From the NCBI RefSeq assembly GCF_032970905.1, contig NZ_JAWJZA010000007.1: 64,000 bases of DNA; one strand, 5' to 3'. The stretch is from Veillonella absiana (lineage in GTDB: Bacteria > Bacillota > Negativicutes > Veillonellales > Veillonellaceae). Below are positions 18,119 through 26,386 of the stretch, one piece after another. A model generated the notes under the pieces. The model was not told the DNA's origin and did no database searches. It saw only the letters and a list, made by a program, of their open reading frames with translations. A program made the translations under genes and the position numbers. Each line of letters opens with the position of its first letter. Within the stretch, counting starts at the first letter, position 1.

Positions 18119-19062
18119 GTTATTTATGGGAAACCAATCAATTAGTGAAAACCTTCTCGGCTGGTTCTAGTTGGGGTCAAAAACAACAGGTCTATGCGCT
18201 GCAAGGTGTTAGCCTCTATCAGAATCAAGGCGAAACCTTGGGTATCGTTGGCGAATCTGGCTGTGGTAAATCTACCTTTGGTATGACATTGATGGGATTG
18301 CACCAACCTACCTCGGGAACTATTACCATGAATGGACAGGTCATTAATCCTGTCAGGAATAAACAAATTATTCAACAGACTATGCAAATGGTGTTCCAGA
18401 ATCCCTATGCATCCTTAAACCCACGCATGATGGTGCGGACGATGTTAGAGGAACCTTTATTGGTACATACCAATCTATCCCAAGCGGAACGTCGTGACCG
18501 CGTAAATGAGGTGCTTTCACAAGTGGGAATGGGACCAACACAGGGCGAGCGTTACGCTCATGAATTCAGTGGCGGTCAGCGTCAACGTATCGGTATTGCT
18601 AGGTCTCTCATTATGAACCCTAGTTGCATCATTTGTGATGAGCCTATTTCAGCGCTGGACGTGTCTATCCAAGTGCAGATTATGACGCTCTTGGAACGAT
18701 TACAACAGAATCAACACATGTCATACGTGTTCATTTCACATGATTTGAACATGGTGCGATATATTAGTCATCGCATGGCCGTTATGTACCTCGGGGCTGT
18801 GATGGAGGAGGGTTCGGCTGAGACGATTTACGCACGACCCCTACATCCCTATACCAAGGCGCTCTTGGCGGTGAATGGCCCGGTTGTACCACATATGCCA
18901 TTTGGCCAAATTTTAGAAGGAGAACCGCCAAATCCAATTAGCCCACCTAAGGGTTGTTTATTTAGCGGGCGATGCCCTGAGGTTGAGCCTCGTTGCCTCA
19001 CTGAACGGCCAACGCTCAATACCGTAGATGGCCGACAAGTGGCTTGTTTTCATTGTGAATAG
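18115..19062 (+). CDS. oppF: Peptide ABC transporter ATPase, OppF/DppF type
   Basis: The 315-residue ATPase has Walker A GESGCGKST near 51-59, signature FSGGQRQR, Walker B IICDEPISALDVS, and the OppF C-terminal cysteine region (CLFSGRCPEVEPRC). I chose ATG 18115, which overlaps the previous TGA and has AGGAGG a few bases ahead; an open frame extends 120 bases further upstream but lies inside oppD. Confidence 0.9.
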   Translation: MSYLWETNQLVKTFSAGSSWGQKQQVYALQGVSLYQNQGETLGIVGESGCGKSTFGMTLMGLHQPTSGTITMNGQVINPVRNKQIIQQTMQMVFQNPYASLNPRMMVRTMLEEPLLVHTNLSQAERRDRVNEVLSQVGMGPTQGERYAHEFSGGQRQRIGIARSLIMNPSCIICDEPISALDVSIQVQIMTLLERLQQNQHMSYVFISHDLNMVRYISHRMAVMYLGAVMEEGSAETIYARPLHPYTKALLAVNGPVVPHMPFGQILEGEPPNPISPPKGCLFSGRCPEVEPRCLTERPTLNTVDGRQVACFHCE

Positions 19063-19072
19063 GAGAATTCAT

Positions 19073-19891
19073 ATGGAACGCATTTTAGCTGGGAAATCCT
19101 TGGAACACGCGCTGCAGGCGCTCATTGATGAGCGTGCGCCTCAAGGCAAGGTTTCCTATTTACTAACAACATTGGAGGATGACGAGAATATGCGCATCGT
19201 TGCAGCCCGTCATGAATCCCATATTCATACAGGGGCGAGCATGGTGAAAGTCCTCATTATGGAGTATTTATTCCACCTCTCTCGTGAAGGTCAACTCGAT
19301 TTGGCTGATTCTATTTCCTTGAGCAAAACGCCTCGTGTAGAAGGGGCAGGCGCATTGCAAGAAATTAGTTCTAAACATAGTTTCACCTATCTCGAGTATT
19401 GTCGTCTCATGATGGTACTCAGTGACAATTGGGCTACGAATATTTTGATTCAAGCCCTTGGTATGGAAAATATTAATGCTCATGCAGAAAAACTAGGCGT
19501 ATCCAATGTGACTATCAATCGCATGATGATGGATATTGAGGCACAACAAGAGAGACGGGAAAATACCATTTCTGCTCTCGATTTGGCGTTATTGTATCAA
19601 CACATATATAATCTTCGCGATGAAAGCCTTTATGGTAGTGAAATGTGGAATATTCTTGGTCGTCAACAATATCGCGATGTGATTCCATTCCATTGGGGAG
19701 ACCATGTGAAGTTTTATCATAAAACAGGTTCCTGGGATCAAGTGATTCACGATGGTGGTATTTTGCAGACTTTGCGTGGCGATTTCTGTATTATCGTCCT
19801 AATTAGTGATGTGCCAAATGATACGGCAACAGAGCTAGGTGCTGCCATGGGTAAAACCATTAAGGAATTTATTGAGGAAGCATTGCCATGA
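19073..19891 (+). CDS. Class A beta-lactamase-fold serine hydrolase, no signal peptide
   Basis: The 272-residue protein keeps the active-site set of class A beta-lactamases and related serine hydrolases: SMVK (56-59, SxxK), SDN (117-119) and KTG (217-219), plus a REN motif near 162-164 where the omega loop would be. There is no signal peptide or membrane helix, so it probably acts in the cytoplasm; a true beta-lactamase would need export. It sits between peptide importer genes, and its stop overlaps the next start. I infer a peptidase, amidase or esterase acting on imported peptides, perhaps murein-derived. ATG 19073 follows AGGAG. Confidence 0.8.
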   Translation: MERILAGKSLEHALQALIDERAPQGKVSYLLTTLEDDENMRIVAARHESHIHTGASMVKVLIMEYLFHLSREGQLDLADSISLSKTPRVEGAGALQEISSKHSFTYLEYCRLMMVLSDNWATNILIQALGMENINAHAEKLGVSNVTINRMMMDIEAQQERRENTISALDLALLYQHIYNLRDESLYGSEMWNILGRQQYRDVIPFHWGDHVKFYHKTGSWDQVIHDGGILQTLRGDFCIIVLISDVPNDTATELGAAMGKTIKEFIEEALP

Positions 19892-21582
19892 GTGTATTAC
19901 GTAAATTACGAAATATAATGGTAGGAGACCAGTTGGCACGGACACAGAAATGCTCAGGAACAACCGCATCAGGGTCCGTTATACGTGGTCATGTATGGCG
20001 AAATCTATTGGTAGTAATGATGGCTAGTACTTTGCTATTAGTAGCCGGTTGTGGGCAGCAGCAAAGTTCTAAAGATAGCAAGGTCATTCGCTATGTATTG
20101 GAACAAGAACCGTCTACATTAGATCCTGCCAAGTCGCAAACATTACCAGAGTCCACGGTGCAATTGCAACTCTTTGAAGGTTTAACTCGATTGGATGAGC
20201 AAGGTGAACCACAACCAGCAGCGGCTATGTCGTGGGAACTTTCACCAGATGGAACGGTGTATACATTCCACATGCGACCACATATGAAATGGTCCAATGG
20301 GGATGTGTTAACAGCGCAGGATTTTGAATATGCTTGGAAGCGCGCCTTGGACCCTAATGAGGATGCAGGCACGTCGTACATGTTATATCCAATCAAGAAT
20401 GGGGAGGCCTATAATTCAGGCGAGGCTAAAGCTGATGACGTAGGAGTGAAGGCCGTTGATGATAGCACATTAGTGGTTACCCTAGAACAACCAACACCGT
20501 ATTTCTTGAAATTATTGGCCTTCCACGCGTTCTATCCTGTGAACGAACAGGTAGCGAAAACACATCAATACTGGGCCTCCAAAGGGGAAACCATTGTCGG
20601 CAACGGACCCTATAAAGTAACGGAATGGCGCCATAATGGGTACATTAATTTCGCAAAGAATGAAAATTATTGGGATGCTAACTCTGTCGTGACAGATGTG
20701 ATGAACTGGCCTATTAGTGAATCCCAAAGCACGCGCCTCACCCTCGTTGAAGGGGGCGAAGCGGACATGATGGTGGAACCACCTGTGCCGGACCAACATC
20801 GATTGGAAAAGGAAGGTCTATTACAAATTGGTCCTATGCTTGGTACCTATTATTATGTGTTTAACGTGACGGCGGAGCCATTTACGGATGCTCGCGTGCG
20901 CAAGGCCTTTGCTATGGTTATTGATCGCAAGGCCATCGTAGATAATGTGGTGCATGGCGGAAAAATTCCAGCCTTTGCCTTTGTACCACCAGGGATGTTG
21001 AATCCTGCTACAGGGAAGGATTTCCGCGCTGAAGGTGGTCCATTGGTGACTGAAAATCTAGAGGCAGCGAAGGCACTCCTGAAGGAAGCCGGTTATGATG
21101 AACATCATCCTTTGCCACAAGTATCGATTTTGTATAATACCAATGAAATGCATAAGGCCATTGCCGAAGCCGTACAGGCGACGTGGGCCAAGGCCTTTGG
21201 TGTCAATGTATCATTGCAAAACCAAGAATCCAAAGTATTCTTGGCGAGCCGTGAGGAAGGGAGATATCAGGTGGCCCGTGCGTCCTGGATTGCGGACTTT
21301 GGGGACCCACAAAATTTCCTAGAGGTATTCTCCGCATCAGATAATGATGCACAGTTCCACAATGATGCGTACAATGACTTGATTAATAAAGTTCGTTCCA
21401 CACAGGATGGATCATTACGAAATCAATATATGCACGATGCGGAACAAATGATGTTTGACGAAGGCCTTGTGATGCCAATTTACTATACAACACAACCGTA
21501 TGTATCGAATGGCAAGATTAAGGACTTCTATTGGACGGCGCTAGGTTTGATTGATTTCAAGAAAGCCTACCGCGTGGAATAA
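19888..21582 (+). CDS. oppA: Peptide-binding lipoprotein (SBP family 5, OppA-like)
   Basis: The 564-residue protein has a late hydrophobic segment ending in the lipobox LVAGC (Cys55), then the family-5 solute-binding body: YVLEQEPSTLDPAKSQ, the IxxGLxxLDEQGEPQPAAAMSW region, and GNGPYKVTEWRHNG. It delivers peptides to the permease. If it starts at 19888 the N-terminal tail before the lipobox is about 38 residues, long for a signal peptide; internal ATGs (19918 or those just before the hydrophobic stretch) are possible starts. It overlaps the hydrolase gene by four bases. Confidence 0.9.
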   Translation: MSVLRKLRNIMVGDQLARTQKCSGTTASGSVIRGHVWRNLLVVMMASTLLLVAGCGQQQSSKDSKVIRYVLEQEPSTLDPAKSQTLPESTVQLQLFEGLTRLDEQGEPQPAAAMSWELSPDGTVYTFHMRPHMKWSNGDVLTAQDFEYAWKRALDPNEDAGTSYMLYPIKNGEAYNSGEAKADDVGVKAVDDSTLVVTLEQPTPYFLKLLAFHAFYPVNEQVAKTHQYWASKGETIVGNGPYKVTEWRHNGYINFAKNENYWDANSVVTDVMNWPISESQSTRLTLVEGGEADMMVEPPVPDQHRLEKEGLLQIGPMLGTYYYVFNVTAEPFTDARVRKAFAMVIDRKAIVDNVVHGGKIPAFAFVPPGMLNPATGKDFRAEGGPLVTENLEAAKALLKEAGYDEHHPLPQVSILYNTNEMHKAIAEAVQATWAKAFGVNVSLQNQESKVFLASREEGRYQVARASWIADFGDPQNFLEVFSASDNDAQFHNDAYNDLINKVRSTQDGSLRNQYMHDAEQMMFDEGLVMPIYYTTQPYVSNGKIKDFYWTALGLIDFKKAYRVE

Positions 21583-21599
21583 ATACATGAGGATTAATT

Positions 21600-22538
21600 A
21601 TGGAATGGGTATTACCCAAGAAGCTACAAAAAGGCATGACACTAGGATTTCTAGCGCCGGCTAGCAGTAGTTCAGAAGATATAAAGCACATAGAACATGT
21701 GGCTCATGACTGTGGATATAAGGCCGTATTTGCATCATCCTGTACGTCTAAGGGCCTCTATGGTGGTGAACCAGACGAGCAAGCCGCTGAATTTAATGAG
21801 TTCATGACAAATGATACTTGTGATGCGGTCATAGCTCTTCGTGGTGGTTATGGCACGATGCGCTATGTGGAACAACTCGATTATGAGGGCATCCGCAAGG
21901 CTCGAAAGCCATTTGTGGGATACAGTGATTGCACGGCATTACACATGGCCATTGGTCGTTACAGTCGTCTCGTTACCTATCATGGTCCTATGGGCGTAGA
22001 TTGGAAAGAGGGTCGCGACGAGGATATTAAACATCTCTTTGAGTGTCTCGAAGGGAAATTGCAGGTTGTAGAACCATTACCAGAACCACCGAGAGGCGCC
22101 ATTGGCGTTGAGCTCGGCGATGGTATTTTGCGAGGCGGTAATATGACACTGCTCTCCATGCTGATGGGCACACCTTATGGATTTGAACCCGATAGCTACG
22201 AGGGCACTATTTTATTTCTTGAGGATGTGGGGGAAGCGCCATATAAACTAGATCGCATGCTACAACAATTGCGGTTGAGTGGGATGCTGTCTCATATCAA
22301 AGGACTGGCCTTGGGGACTTTCACAGATTGTGAAGGAGATGATGACGAGGCCGATTATGATATTGGTTATGAGGCTCTTCGGTACATGGAGCAGGATCGA
22401 CCTGACCATTTGCCAAAGCCCTTCGTGTGTTATGTGCCGACCGGTCATGGCACGCCACATCAGACGCTGCCATTAGGGGCGCACGTGCATTTTAGATATA
22501 TTTCGAATACATTGGTGATTTCGCCATATTCCAAATGA
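21600..22538 (+). CDS. ldcA: LD-carboxypeptidase, peptidase family S66
   Basis: The 312-residue protein has the S66 pattern: GMTLGFLAPASSS at the start, ALRGGYGTMRYVEQLDY, nucleophile region FVGYSDCTALH (Ser109), GGNMTLLSMLMGTPYGF and LEDVGEAPYKLDRMLQQL with the catalytic Glu, and a late GHGTPHQTLPLG holding the His. LdcA removes the terminal D-Ala from murein tetrapeptide in the cytoplasm during cell-wall recycling; MccF relatives cleave microcin C-type compounds. Placement after a peptide importer supports recycling of imported murein peptides. It follows oppA by 17 bases. Confidence 0.88.
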   Translation: MEWVLPKKLQKGMTLGFLAPASSSSEDIKHIEHVAHDCGYKAVFASSCTSKGLYGGEPDEQAAEFNEFMTNDTCDAVIALRGGYGTMRYVEQLDYEGIRKARKPFVGYSDCTALHMAIGRYSRLVTYHGPMGVDWKEGRDEDIKHLFECLEGKLQVVEPLPEPPRGAIGVELGDGILRGGNMTLLSMLMGTPYGFEPDSYEGTILFLEDVGEAPYKLDRMLQQLRLSGMLSHIKGLALGTFTDCEGDDDEADYDIGYEALRYMEQDRPDHLPKPFVCYVPTGHGTPHQTLPLGAHVHFRYISNTLVISPYSK

Positions 22539-22562
22539 TGACATATTGCAAATGATGACATA
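22532..22562 (+). repeat. 14-base direct repeat at the end of ldcA
   Basis: CAAATGATGACATA occurs at 22532-22545 and 22549-22562; the first copy includes the ldcA stop codon. It looks like a small local duplication of the gene's 3' end. Confidence 0.6.
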
Positions 22563-22659
22563 ATGCGATGGGGCAAATGTCCGCGCGTTTGTTACAGTCA
22601 TCGTGATGTGATGAATTGTAATAGGGGGAAAAGACCATTTTTACATAGAACTGTGAGAT

Positions 22660-23961
22660 ATGATGACATTATTTGAACGAGAGCAACAGGCTTGTAAAAT
22701 CATTGACTCCATGCGTCAGGAATTAATTGGCATTGCCAAATACCTTCATGAAAATCCTGAGTTGGGCCAAGAGGAGTACAAGGCGGTTGCGAAAATTAAT
22801 GAATTTTTTGAAAGCAAACAATTCCAAACGGAAATTGGATTAACCGATTGTCCAGAATTAAAAACGGCCATGCGTGCTGATGCGGTGGGGATTCATTTGG
22901 TGAAAGATGACACTGCATTAGCGGATACAGCTGGTGCACAAAGTGAGGTTTCTACCGCAGAGGGTATTACTGTAACAGACGTAGCGGATATTACTGCAAC
23001 AGGTACAGTAGATGGACAGATGGATGATGCCTCTGAAATCTATAAAATGGCTTTCTTAGGCGAGTATGATGCTCTTCCAGGACTCGGTCATGGCTGTGGT
23101 CACAATTTGATTGCCCTTATGAGCATGGGGGCAGCCGTAGCATTCGCTTGTGTGGCAGGTTCTAATTGGCAGACTACATTCTTTGGTTGTCCTGCAGAGG
23201 AAACCATTGGTGGCAAGGTGTACATGGCGGAAGAAGGTCTTTTTAAAGGCTATGAAGCAGCCCTCATCATTCATCCTGGTGGAGATAATGAAATCGGTGG
23301 CACGTCCTTGGCGACGCATCCACTTGAGGTAACGTATCATGGCCGCTCTGCGCATATTGCGTCTCTAACGGACTCCGGCATCAATGCATTGGACTGTGCC
23401 GTGGATTTATATCAGGCTGTGAAAGAATTAAAGAAAACATTCCCACCACATGCTATCGTAGGAACAATCTTTACAAAGGCTGGGGAGGCACCTAATGTGG
23501 TGCCAGATACAGCGACATTGCGCATGACTGTGCGCGGTGGTACCGTAGAGGATTTAGAGAACATTATTTTGCCAGCCATCAAGAAAGAGGCACAACGCAT
23601 TGCGGATGAATATGAAGCAACAGTGGATATGCATCACTATGAACCTCTATTCAAAGATATGCGCCAAGATCCAAGACTATTACAAATCTTTGGACAAACT
23701 ATGATGGAGTTTGGCAAGCGTCCACGTGTGTTACCTGATGATGAAGCCGATGGTAGTACGGATGTGGGCAATGTGTCCTATGAAATTCCAACGGCGCAAC
23801 CAACATTGAGCATTGGTTCCGGTCTTGAGGCGCACACACCAGAGTTCGCCTGTGCAGCGGGTTCCGACTTTGGATTTGAACAGGCCATCAAGGGCGCTAA
23901 AATCATGGCCATTACAGCATTACGCTTTGCACATTATTGTGTAAATACTAATACAAAATAA
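22660..23961 (+). CDS. M20 family metallopeptidase/amidohydrolase with an inserted segment
   Basis: The 433-residue protein resembles M20D aminoacylase/aminobenzoyl-glutamate hydrolase-like enzymes: the metal-binding GHGCGHNL at 143-150, the catalytic PAEETIGG around 178-185, HPGGDNE near 206, and a dimerisation domain (SAHIASLTDSGINALD). Between about 76 and 125 there is a segment rich in Ala, Thr, Asp and Val, where relatives go almost directly to the AFLGEYDALPG strand. No strong ribosome site precedes ATG 22660. It may hydrolyse N-acyl amino acids or peptides from the neighbouring importer. Confidence 0.83.
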   Translation: MMTLFEREQQACKIIDSMRQELIGIAKYLHENPELGQEEYKAVAKINEFFESKQFQTEIGLTDCPELKTAMRADAVGIHLVKDDTALADTAGAQSEVSTAEGITVTDVADITATGTVDGQMDDASEIYKMAFLGEYDALPGLGHGCGHNLIALMSMGAAVAFACVAGSNWQTTFFGCPAEETIGGKVYMAEEGLFKGYEAALIIHPGGDNEIGGTSLATHPLEVTYHGRSAHIASLTDSGINALDCAVDLYQAVKELKKTFPPHAIVGTIFTKAGEAPNVVPDTATLRMTVRGGTVEDLENIILPAIKKEAQRIADEYEATVDMHHYEPLFKDMRQDPRLLQIFGQTMMEFGKRPRVLPDDEADGSTDVGNVSYEIPTAQPTLSIGSGLEAHTPEFACAAGSDFGFEQAIKGAKIMAITALRFAHYCVNTNTK

Positions 23962-24047
23962 TGTAAACGATGTAAATCTGTTTGTGTGTTGCTGTTCCCG
24001 CGTGTATGCTATAAATGGCCTTGTCATTAGGTGAAGACTTTGTAAAA

Positions 24048-24133
24048 TCTAGGGCTGATTTTCTAGGGCTGATTTTTGACATACATTTTTGACATACTAC
24101 ATTTTTGACATACACTGTGTAACAATGTAAAAT
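24048..24133 (+). promoter_or_regulatory. Promoter with triplicated -35 and tandem repeats
   Basis: TTGACA (24105-24110), a 17-base spacer, then TAAAAT (24128-24133). TTGACATAC also occurs twice upstream (TTGACA at 24076-24081 and 24089-24094), preceded by a tandem copy of TCTAGGGCTGATTT (24048-24061, 24062-24075). Only the last -35 has a correctly placed -10. Drives the ABC-F gene. Confidence 0.75.
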
Positions 24134-24158
24134 AGATAGGTAAATAAGAACGTTCAAG

Positions 24159-24186
24159 AGCCGTCTTTCACAAGACGGCTTTTATT
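24159..24186 (+). terminator. Leader hairpin before the ABC-F gene
   Basis: AGCCGTCTT, loop TCAC, AAGACGGCT, then TTTATT. It lies between the promoter and the start at 24203, so it can act as a leader attenuator rather than an end-of-gene terminator. The T tract is short. Confidence 0.6.
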
Positions 24187-24202
24187 CCAGTGGAGACAAA
24201 TA

Positions 24203-25759
24203 ATGAGTGTATTAACAGTATCCCATGTGACACATGGATTTGGAGCTCGACAAATTTTAGATGATGCCTCCTTTAGATTGCTCAAAGGTGAGCACGTAGG
24301 TTTGATTGGCGCCAACGGCGAAGGCAAGTCTACATTCCTAAATATTATTACCGGCAAATTGCCACCTGATGAAGGTAAAATTGAATGGTCCTACCAAGTA
24401 ACGGTGGGCTATTTGGATCAGCATTCTGTGCTTGAAAAAGGTATGACCATTCGTGATGCATTGCGTCAAGCCTTTGATGATCTATTTGAAATGGAACAAA
24501 ACATCACGGATGCCTACGATGAAATGGGCGATTGTGACGAAGATAGAATGAACAAACTCCTCGAACAAGTAGGGGAATGGCAAGAAATCCTCGAGCAACG
24601 TGGTTTCTATGAAATTGATGCGGTCATCGAACGCGCTGCAGCAGGTTTAGGCCTTATGGATATCGGTCTTGACCGCGATGTGACAGAGCTCAGTGGTGGT
24701 CAACGTACAAAGGTATTGTTAACAAAACTATTGCTACAAAAACCGACCATTCTATTATTGGACGAACCGACAAACTATTTGGACGTGGAACATATTCATT
24801 GGTTGCAAAATTATTTGCAAAACTATGAAAATGCATTTATCTTGATTTCCCATGACATGGAATTCCTTAATTCCGTAGTCAATGTCATTTACCATATCGA
24901 GCAAGCGGTCCTTACTCGTTACACCGGAGATTATAAACAATTCCAAGCGGCTTACGAGGTTCAAAAGGCGCAGGCTGTGAAAGCTTACGAACGTCAGCAA
25001 CAAGAAATTGAACGTATGGAGGATTTCATCCAACGTAATAAAGCGCGTGTAGCTACACGTGGTATGGCAAATTCTCGGGCTAAACGTTTGGAGAAAATGG
25101 AAGTCTTGGAAAAACCAAAGGAATATATCAAACCTTCCTTTGGCTTTAAAGAGGGGCGCACACCAAGTCGCTTTATTGTAGAGGCCTTTGGTTTGGAGCT
25201 AGGCTATGATGAAGCCTTAACGCGTCCAGTGGACTTTCAGATTGAACGCAATAAAAAAATCGCCATTCGTGGTGTTAATGGTTTAGGGAAAACCACATTG
25301 TTAAAAACAATCCTTGGTTTGATTAAACCTGTCAGCGGTGAACTCGTAAAAGGCGATTTCCTGCAGGTTGGTTATTTTGAACAAGAGGATAGTCCTCAAA
25401 ATAATGTAACGGCCCTAGATTATATTTGGGAAGCCTACCCATCGATGACGAATGCTGAAGTGCGTGCTGCACTAGCGCGTTGTGGTCTCAACAATGATCA
25501 CATTACGTCACAAATGCGTGTGCTTTCAGGGGGCGAAAATGCAAAGGTACGCCTCTGCAAATTGATGCAAAATAAATATAATGTTCTCGTGCTCGACGAA
25601 CCGACGAATCACTTGGACATTTATGCAAAAGAAGAATTAGCAAGAGCCCTTAAGGAATTTAAAGGGACTATTATAGTCGTTAGCCATGAACCAGAATTCT
25701 ATGAAAACTGGGTAACCGATGTATGGAACATCGAGGATTGGACAACGAAAATCGTATAA
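24203..25759 (+). CDS. ABC-F family ATPase (ribosome-associated type)
   Basis: The 518-residue soluble protein has two ATPase domains and no membrane segment. First domain: Walker A GANGEGKST near 36-44, LSGGQRTK, LLLDEPTNYLD. The linker between domains is basic and helical (QQQEIERMEDFIQRNKARVATR). Second domain: GVNGLGKTT, LSGGENAK, VLDEPTNHLD. ABC-F proteins bind the ribosomal E site to relieve stalling, and some protect against antibiotics. The form resembles the YbiT/YkpA subgroup more than dedicated resistance proteins. A promoter and hairpin leader precede it. Confidence 0.9.
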   Translation: MSVLTVSHVTHGFGARQILDDASFRLLKGEHVGLIGANGEGKSTFLNIITGKLPPDEGKIEWSYQVTVGYLDQHSVLEKGMTIRDALRQAFDDLFEMEQNITDAYDEMGDCDEDRMNKLLEQVGEWQEILEQRGFYEIDAVIERAAAGLGLMDIGLDRDVTELSGGQRTKVLLTKLLLQKPTILLLDEPTNYLDVEHIHWLQNYLQNYENAFILISHDMEFLNSVVNVIYHIEQAVLTRYTGDYKQFQAAYEVQKAQAVKAYERQQQEIERMEDFIQRNKARVATRGMANSRAKRLEKMEVLEKPKEYIKPSFGFKEGRTPSRFIVEAFGLELGYDEALTRPVDFQIERNKKIAIRGVNGLGKTTLLKTILGLIKPVSGELVKGDFLQVGYFEQEDSPQNNVTALDYIWEAYPSMTNAEVRAALARCGLNNDHITSQMRVLSGGENAKVRLCKLMQNKYNVLVLDEPTNHLDIYAKEELARALKEFKGTIIVVSHEPEFYENWVTDVWNIEDWTTKIV

Positions 25760-25801
25760 GAAGGGAGCGTATGGCAATCGTACAGATTGCCATTAGATAC
25801 C

Positions 25802-26386
25802 ATGAATCGGGATGCCAAAGAAGCAATAGCTGCATTTTTACAAGCCCTCCAAATCGATACAACGACGCCGGAACTGGCTAAAACGCCGGAACGCGTGGCG
25901 TCCATGTACGAAGAATTATTTCAGGGTGTACAACAACATACGAAAGACATTTGGGGCGAGGTATTCTCGACAGATTACACAGGTCTAGTGGCCGTTACGA
26001 ATATTCCTTTTTACTCTATGTGCGAGCACCATTTATTGCCGTTTTTTGGCACCGTAGATATCGTCTACCAACCAAAGGAAGGTCGCGTGGTGGGGCTCAG
26101 TAAATTTGGCGATGTGGTCAATGTCTTGGCGCGTCGACCTCAATTACAAGAGCGATTAACGAGTCAAATCGCGGATGCTATCGAACAAGATTTGATGGCG
26201 GATGGCGTTTTCATTCGCATGAAAGCAACGCAATTGTGCATGTTGATAAAAGGTGAAATGCAACAAGGTACACAAGTGGTTACCATAGAGAGTCGAGGCA
26301 TATTACAAGAAGGCGGCCCGCTTCGGGATGAAGCGATTGCCCTTATGGGAGGAATACAGACGGATGTTCAAACGCAGACATTATAA
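25802..26386 (+). CDS. folE: GTP cyclohydrolase I
   Basis: The enzyme (194 residues from ATG 25802) makes dihydroneopterin triphosphate from GTP, the first step of folate synthesis. The zinc motif CEHH is at 74-77 and a second Cys lies in QLCMLIKG; GLSKFGDVVNVLARRPQLQERLT matches the family. The start is uncertain: ATG 25802 lacks a ribosome site, a TTG at 25787 is in frame, while the good AGGGAG (25762-25767) serves an ATG at 25771 in another frame that ends after 36 codons. It overlaps folP by 23 bases. Confidence 0.9.
   Translation: MNRDAKEAIAAFLQALQIDTTTPELAKTPERVASMYEELFQGVQQHTKDIWGEVFSTDYTGLVAVTNIPFYSMCEHHLLPFFGTVDIVYQPKEGRVVGLSKFGDVVNVLARRPQLQERLTSQIADAIEQDLMADGVFIRMKATQLCMLIKGEMQQGTQVVTIESRGILQEGGPLRDEAIALMGGIQTDVQTQTL

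Noticed and set aside
19073..19891. Antibiotic-resistance beta-lactamase
   Set aside because: Motifs match, but there is no signal peptide and it is embedded in a peptide-transport operon; periplasmic drug hydrolysis is unlikely.
24048..24115. Possible CRISPR-like repeats
   Set aside because: The units are only 9-14 bases, uneven and without spacers; they are promoter-associated tandem duplications.
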